DNA from: Variovorax sp. dw_308
GTDB taxonomy: Bacteria; Pseudomonadota; Gammaproteobacteria; Burkholderiales; Burkholderiaceae_C
NCBI RefSeq assembly: GCF_019207085.1
Contig: NZ_JAATOM010000005.1
Span: forward strand, 310,001-374,000
DNA: 64,000 nucleotides
Direction: 5' to 3'
Below the pieces are notes generated by a model. The model did not search any database. It was not told the DNA's origin and saw nothing but the letters and a program-made list of their open reading frames with translations. The translations under genes were made by a program, and so were the position numbers. This document shows, piece after piece, positions 61,354-64,000 of this stretch (the first letter of the stretch is position 1; each line of letters opens with the position of its first letter).

Positions 61354-62750
61354 TTGCGGTCGATTTTCGAGAAGGAGAGTCCTAACTGCTTCTCGATCTG
61401 GGGGCGATACAAGATCCCATACAGTGTGCCAAGTGTGATGGCAAAGAATGCGGTGAATACATAGACCATAGCGTCGATTCCCACCGTTCGGACCATAAGA
61501 AATTTCAAGGGAACGCCGACAGCAACGATGATTAGAACTGCAACGGCCTGCGGCCGGAGTATTCCCATGCCATTCATAAACATCGCAAAGCAATTAGCCA
61601 TTGCCACTGCAATGGTCCACGTACCAAGGGCATAGACAAGACTGGCCGATGGGACGACCTGACCGTCCGTCCAATACCGCAGCAAGGGAGCGCTCAAAAA
61701 GGCCAAGACCACCACCGACGAGGCGGAATACGCGAGTGTCAACTGGGCTGCCGAGCTCAGCGTCTTGCGAATGAACGCCCGGTCATTTCGTGCATTGGCA
61801 TCTGCGTATGCGGGCCACAATGGGCTATTCAAGATGACTATTGGCTGGGCAGCGAACAGATACATATGCTGAACCAGCGTGAAGGCGGCAACGGCGGACG
61901 CGCCCAGCGTGCTGGAGATGATCAAGCTGTCAAGTCCCCACCCAAACGCAGTGCCGATCTGCAGGATGAAGAAAAGCAGACTGACGCGTAGCAACTTCGG
62001 TTTCTCAATTTTGGTTGAATGCACCCAGCCGGCAAGGCGAAATAATCCTTTGCGCCCCAGTTGAATCCACAGCCAGACTCCGGGCAACATGCCCCCCACC
62101 ATGCTACATAGGAGCAGCACTAGCATGCCAGCGTGGTATCGCGTCGCGATGTACAAAAGCAGAAGCCCAACAAAGGTGCAGGGCACGCTGGTGGCGAAGA
62201 CCTCAAAGCCACGCTGCAGGCCATGGTAGACCCGCAGCACGCCATTGGTGAAGATGGATGCGGCAAACAAACCTGCAAACATCAATACAGTGATGCGGAT
62301 TTCGTCGACCAGTGCGTCCGAGGTTGTCTTGATCAACACCTGCCACGGCAGCAACCATGCAGCGGCGCCCAGCAATAGCAACAGCGCGAAGGCCAGAATA
62401 GCCAGCACTCCAAGTCCGCCACTGACGGCCTGCGAAAGCTCATTGATCCCAGGCTCGGACGCAGCACGCGCGATGCGGTTGGTCAGGCCATTACCGACCC
62501 CCAGGTCGAGGAAGCTCAACACAGCGGCCAAGCTGGCAATAGTCATCCATGCGCCAAAACGCTCTGCGCCGAGATAAGGGACTGTCCAACTAATGGATAG
62601 CACCAAGGCGAGCATGCTGGCGGCACTGCTTGCTGCGTGCGCCAACATGGTCCACGAGGCTCGCCGGTAGCGCTCGGCCGCCCGGCCTTCCTCGGTGTCG
62701 GCAGGGAAAGACTTTATCCGCAGATGGCGCGCGACGACGACAAGATTCAC
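61350..62750 (-). CDS. wzx: Wzx-type polysaccharide flippase
   Basis: 466-residue MOP-superfamily membrane protein with about twelve transmembrane segments, typical of lipid-linked oligosaccharide flippases (FLDLGVGNGLTNRIARA near residue 85 and GLDSLIISSTLGASAVAAF mid-protein). It would export undecaprenyl-linked repeat units for polymerisation. Its stop overlaps the downstream FkbM start. A 184-base gap with an IS remnant separates it from the upstream GT2 gene. Confidence 0.88.
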   Translation of the reverse strand: MNLVVVARHLRIKSFPADTEEGRAAERYRRASWTMLAHAASSAASMLALVLSISWTVPYLGAERFGAWMTIASLAAVLSFLDLGVGNGLTNRIARAASEPGINELSQAVSGGLGVLAILAFALLLLLGAAAWLLPWQVLIKTTSDALVDEIRITVLMFAGLFAASIFTNGVLRVYHGLQRGFEVFATSVPCTFVGLLLLYIATRYHAGMLVLLLCSMVGGMLPGVWLWIQLGRKGLFRLAGWVHSTKIEKPKLLRVSLLFFILQIGTAFGWGLDSLIISSTLGASAVAAFTLVQHMYLFAAQPIVILNSPLWPAYADANARNDRAFIRKTLSSAAQLTLAYSASSVVVLAFLSAPLLRYWTDGQVVPSASLVYALGTWTIAVAMANCFAMFMNGMGILRPQAVAVLIIVAVGVPLKFLMVRTVGIDAMVYVFTAFFAITLGTLYGILYRPQIEKQLGLSFSKIDRK

Positions 62751-62779
62751 GGTTATCGCCTAGCTCGCTCATCCAGATA

Positions 62780-62923
62780 AGCCACCTGAGCGACGACGCT
62801 GTGCTGGTGCATATCAAGGCCATTCATGCCGAGACACGCGGCGGCTACGACTGGCCACGCATCTGGAAGATATTGCTCGCGTGCGGCATCCGTGTAGGCA
62901 AGGACAGGGCGCAAAGGCGCGTG
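62780..62923 (+). mobile_element. IS3-family transposase (OrfB) fragment
   Basis: About 48 codons on the plus strand encode HIKAIHAETRGGYDWPRIWK and ILLACGIRVGKDRAQRR, the helix-turn-helix part of IS3-family OrfB. Neither the catalytic DDE domain nor terminal repeats are seen, so it is a dead remnant. It lies between wzx and GT2 and marks an old insertion in the polysaccharide operon. Confidence 0.8.
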
Positions 62924-62934
62924 TTGGAGGCGCA

Positions 62935-63678
62935 TCAATTGCCCCTATGCCATCGAAGCCGAAACCATTTAAAAACCCGCCAGAGACACGCGGGCACGGG
63001 ACCGATGAATCGCTGAATGATTGCCGGCTGAACGCGAACGAAATTCGCATCAAACGTTCTGGATGAAATGCCGGTGCCGGAATACAAGGCAATCGGGCGC
63101 GGCATGTAAATCATGCGTTGGCGTATGCCCTCATCCCAGAATAACCGAATATTCAGTAGCTGATCGGCGTGCATTCGGAATCGACGAATATATGGTCCGT
63201 GCACAGCGAAGGACTCGCGCGAATAGATAATACCCTGATGGCAGGCATTCACGAAAAGAATCTGCCATCGAGAAGTACGTCCCTTGCGAAGTCCCCGGGT
63301 TCCCCAGTACACATCGGCGAATAAAGCAGAAGGCGATACTGAGGCCACCAATTTCAAGACCTCACACATTGAGGGTAAAAGAATGTCATCTTTTCCGAGA
63401 AAATACAGATAACGGCCAGTACTCGCCGCTGCACCGTCGTTCATTGCCGCATACACGCTGGGGCGCGATTCAACAATGATACGCGCCCTGGGATACAACG
63501 CAGTGGCTTCGGAAAACGCAGTGGCTCCGGAAGTTCCTTTTGGCAGCACCAGTACGAGCTCCCATAGCGTAAAATCGGGAATCGTTAACTCGACCGAATC
63601 AATGCAGCGGCGCAACTCAAGGTCAACACTGAGGGTCGGAACAATGATACTTAAAAGCGGCGTCATAAACTGTTTCAT
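62935..63678 (-). CDS. Glycosyltransferase family 2 (GT-A)
   Basis: 247-residue inverting GT-A glycosyltransferase: LLSIIVPTLSVDLELRRCI, then AAMNDGAAASTGRYLYFLGKDD with the DxD-like GKDD, and FVNACHQGIIYSRE. It lacks the long C-terminal region of processive enzymes and so probably adds a single sugar. Its start overlaps the stop of the upstream FkbM gene (ATGA). Substrate unknown. Confidence 0.88.
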   Translation of the reverse strand: MKQFMTPLLSIIVPTLSVDLELRRCIDSVELTIPDFTLWELVLVLPKGTSGATAFSEATALYPRARIIVESRPSVYAAMNDGAAASTGRYLYFLGKDDILLPSMCEVLKLVASVSPSALFADVYWGTRGLRKGRTSRWQILFVNACHQGIIYSRESFAVHGPYIRRFRMHADQLLNIRLFWDEGIRQRMIYMPRPIALYSGTGISSRTFDANFVRVQPAIIQRFIGPVPACLWRVFKWFRLRWHRGN

Positions 63679-64000
63679 TCGCGGTGGAATATGCCATCGA
63701 CCTGCAGCAATTGATCCGTTCTGGCATTGCCGAAATTGCTCTCCACTCCCACCAAGCCATACTCCCTCTGACGAAGATCCGAGTACAGAGCATCGATCAG
63801 CGCTTGTCCAGCGTAAAGTGGCGCCAGCGACGTCTCTATCTGAATCGTCTTATTGCGATCCAGGCTTCGCCGCCCCCTCTCAGGACTTGTGCTTCGAAAC
63901 CTTGAGTATCAATTTTCAGATAGATATTTTTGCGTTGGAGCAAACCTGCTCAAAGAGAGCGTCCAGCGTTTCAACCTGAATAACCTCCTCACCGGCGTAA
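63675..64000 (-). pseudogene. FkbM-family methyltransferase C-terminal part with two frameshifts (runs off window)
   Basis: Three frames together give a normal FkbM C-terminus: VETLDALFEQVCSNAK, then IYLKIDTQGFEAQVLRGGGE, then IQIETSLAPLYAGQALIDAL to LLQVDGIFHRE. Frame changes occur near the run of five T at 63927-63931 and near 63846-63851; each is repaired by adding one base. The N-terminus is outside the window. The final stop overlaps the GT2 start, so operon spacing is preserved. Confidence 0.75.

Overview
The window looks like a chromosomal segment of a Comamonadaceae betaproteobacterium, most likely Variovorax or a close relative. This is an inference from high G+C coding sequence, the family-typical gene neighbours (glnE next to yhdP and rlpA, DUF3717/DUF1289 protein, YaeQ, TerC, MltA), and short intergenic palindromes of the kind common in that family. 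No rRNA, tRNA or CRISPR array was seen.

Layout. 1-4.7 kb: 5'-truncated PhoX phosphatase, lytic transglycosylase MltA, a 51-residue membrane protein and two tandem OmpA-type lipoproteins. 4.9-12.3 kb (minus strand): a compact type VI secretion effector module, VgrG - Tle3-type lipase - Tla3-type adaptor - 71-residue membrane protein - PAAR tip, without T6SS structural genes. 12.4-31.7 kb: mostly housekeeping and envelope genes: a two-component pair, nitrilase-family hydrolase, YhdP, GlnE, RlpA, a ferritin-like diiron protein, secreted glutathione peroxidase, GST, PurB, YaeQ, a TauE/SafE permease and a TerC-family protein. The TerC gene is preceded by a leader that matches the yybP-ykoY (Mn2+) riboswitch class. 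32.2-37.4 kb: one 1746-residue hybrid FAAL-PCP-C-A-PCP enzyme whose adenylation signature points to glycine and which has no release domain. 37.5-39.7 kb: BepA-like M48 protease and MoaC.

39.9-56.2 kb: two complete minor-pilin/PilY1 operons face each other. Both carry pilE, fimT, pilV, pilW, pilX and pilY1, but pilE is first in one and last in the other. The two PilY1 proteins differ in their metal-binding features: the first has a VWA-type MIDAS motif but no C-terminal calcium loop; the second has an N-terminal acidic loop and the C-terminal calcium loop but no MIDAS motif. A GNAT-like gene lies between the operons.

56.4-64 kb: galE and an exopolysaccharide/O-antigen type locus (GT4, GT2, Wzx flippase, FkbM methyltransferases). 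This end is mosaic and partly decayed. An AT-rich FkbM-like gene is bracketed by two attC-like sites, as an integron gene cassette would be. A degraded SGNH-like fragment adjoins it, an IS3 transposase remnant lies between wzx and GT2, and two FkbM genes carry frameshifts. The cassette inside a polysaccharide locus is the most unusual feature; the paired pilY1 operons and the orphan acyl-glycine synthetase follow.
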